Positions 63,160 through 64,000 of a stretch of 64,000 nt of DNA are shown piece by piece. How positions within the stretch are numbered: position 1 is the first letter of the stretch; every line of letters begins with the position of its first letter. The stretch comes from Peptoniphilus harei. Its GTDB lineage: Bacteria > Bacillota > Clostridia > Tissierellales > Peptoniphilaceae. Below the pieces are notes generated by a model that was not told the DNA's origin, ran no database searches, and saw only the letters and a program-made list of their open reading frames with translations. The stretch is taken from NCBI RefSeq assembly GCF_900454685.1, contig NZ_UATM01000032.1:868001-932000 (forward strand), given 5' to 3'. A program made the translations under genes and the position numbers.

Positions 63160-63485
63160 TATTAATTATAAGTTATTGTTAATTAAATCTTTGTAACTTT
63201 ATAAATACTTGTGACCTGGGAATTTTTTCTCAGGTCATATTTTTTGTAGGCTTATAAGTAACTATGATTTAGAAAACTCTTATTAGTTAATAAATTTCCA
63301 TGACTTAATAATTTTTTACTAGTTTATAAAAATTTATGACCTAATAATTTTTCGTAGTTTCGTAATTTTTTGTGATTTAGTAAATTTTTATGGATTAACA
63401 ATTTTTTGTGACTTCCCAAGTTTCCATCAACTTATATTTTTGAAATTATAAATTTCTATAAGATATTAATTTTTATGGTAATAAT
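63160..63485. repeat. Degenerate 18-bp tandem array (largest)
   Basis: About sixteen units between the defective IS and the VOC gene, for example TTATAAATACTTGTGACC, TTAGAAAACTCTTATTAG, TTAATAAATTTCCATGAC and TTAGTAAATTTTTATGGAT. There are no open frames. Confidence 0.75.
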
Positions 63486-63507
63486 CTCAATAAAACCAGG
63501 TCCAATT

Positions 63508-63536
63508 TTGACTAGGACCTAGCAACTTGTTATCAT
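63508..63536 (+). promoter_or_regulatory. Promoter of the VOC gene with overlapping inverted repeat
   Basis: TTGACT (63508-63513) and TATCAT (63531-63536), spacing 17. AGGTCC (63498-63503) and GGACCT (63515-63520) flank the -35 box and could be an operator. Confidence 0.55.
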
Positions 63537-63567
63537 TAAGGAAGAAGACCTTTAAGGAGGTAATTTA

Positions 63568-64000
63568 ATGATAAAAAATATAGCCCACATTGGACTAACG
63601 GTTAGGGACCTTGACAGATCAATTGAATTTTATAGGGATGTCCTTGGACTTGACTACAAGGGATACATGTATATGGAGGGTGAGTCAACAGACAGGCTCT
63701 TCAATGGCAAAGACATAAGGGCCAAGGTTGCCTACCTAAGTCCCATGACAGGAGAAGGCTGTCCTGATGTTGAACTTATTGAGTTTGAAAGAGGAGAAGT
63801 TAAAGATGATGAGCCTTCACTTTTTAAGACTTCAATATCAGAACTTTGTTTTGGGGTGGAAGATATAGAAGGATTTTATAAGGACTTACTTGATAAGGGA
63901 GTAGGAGTCATGTCTTCGCCACAAGTTTTTGACTCCACAGAATATGGCTTTGGCAAGAGCAAGGCCCTTTACTTTTATGATCCCGATGGGAATATCCTCG
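63568..64000 (+). CDS. VOC/glyoxalase-family protein (3' end outside window)
   Basis: The ATG follows AAGGAGGTAATTTA. The first 144 residues are seen: IAHIGLTVRDLDRSIEFYRD carries the first metal-site His, a VELIEF strand the Glu, and a second half-domain begins near residue 90 (ISELCFGVEDIEGFYKDLLD), with FYDPDGNIL at the edge. VOC enzymes include glyoxalase I and fosfomycin-resistance and dioxygenase types. The exact role cannot be decided. The reading frame runs off the window. Confidence 0.88.
   Translation, partial: MIKNIAHIGLTVRDLDRSIEFYRDVLGLDYKGYMYMEGESTDRLFNGKDIRAKVAYLSPMTGEGCPDVELIEFERGEVKDDEPSLFKTSISELCFGVEDIEGFYKDLLDKGVGVMSSPQVFDSTEYGFGKSKALYFYDPDGNIL

Overview
The window is AT-rich, has mostly short intergenic gaps, AGGAGG-type ribosome binding sites and TTGACA/TATAAT promoters, and carries a T-box, an FMN riboswitch and an SLH-anchored surface protein. 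This fits a low-GC Gram-positive anaerobe. The gene set (YfcC carrier, P1 peptidase, glutamate dehydrogenase, stalk-domain surface proteins) makes a peptidoniphilic coccus of the Peptoniphilaceae (Anaerococcus/Finegoldia/Peptoniphilus group) my best guess; that placement is inference.

Layout. 1-3.3 kb is decayed accessory DNA: an SMC/AAA_13-type ATPase broken by two frameshifts and an AlbA_2/HATPase regulator broken by two in-frame TAA codons. 3.5-35.6 kb is mostly ordinary chromosome: guaA, secA, a lipoprotein, a GntR regulator, tRNA-Lys, hicAB, murI, a pantothenate-type module (ECF S component plus a divergent coaX), a P1 peptidase, a thiamine-binding protein, a TRIC channel, mtaD, trpS, T-box-valS-folC, two stalk-domain surface proteins, a LysR/YfcC/M20 peptide-use cluster, ldh, tRNA-Leu and an L,D-transpeptidase. 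54-64 kb is again mostly housekeeping: an RluA-type synthase, an AddB-like nuclease, 5-FTHF cyclo-ligase, a YitT protein, glutamate dehydrogenase and a VOC protein cut by the window edge.

35.6-53.2 kb is the unusual part. Ten copies (called A-J here) of a composite 0.4-0.65 kb palindromic repeat separate short gene cassettes: FMN-riboswitch-ribU plus an aminotransferase; Fic-like and toxin-antitoxin remnants; an SLH surface protein plus a membrane protein; a sigma factor-amidase-DUF1659-DUF2922-YvrJ operon; a Doc toxin-antitoxin pair; and an Xaa-Pro peptidase. Several cassettes are bracketed by copies in inverted orientation. The GC-rich hairpin of the repeat changes sequence from copy to copy while keeping its pairing and its AATCGAAA-like loop, which points to selection on folded RNA or single-stranded DNA. 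Some copies are mosaics of three interchangeable palindrome types. An IS200/IS605-type element lies next to copy J and a frameshifted relative lies at 62.5 kb.

A second, separate pattern is a degenerate tandem repeat of about 18 bp. It forms arrays in gene-free stretches at 16.4, 26.0, 40.6, 46.0, 52.4, 59.6 and 63.2 kb, usually beside a terminator and often between two composite repeats. I do not recognise either repeat family. They are the best candidates for an undescribed system here. The sigma-amidase-YvrJ operon, which looks like a domesticated lysis cassette with its own transcription factor, comes next.
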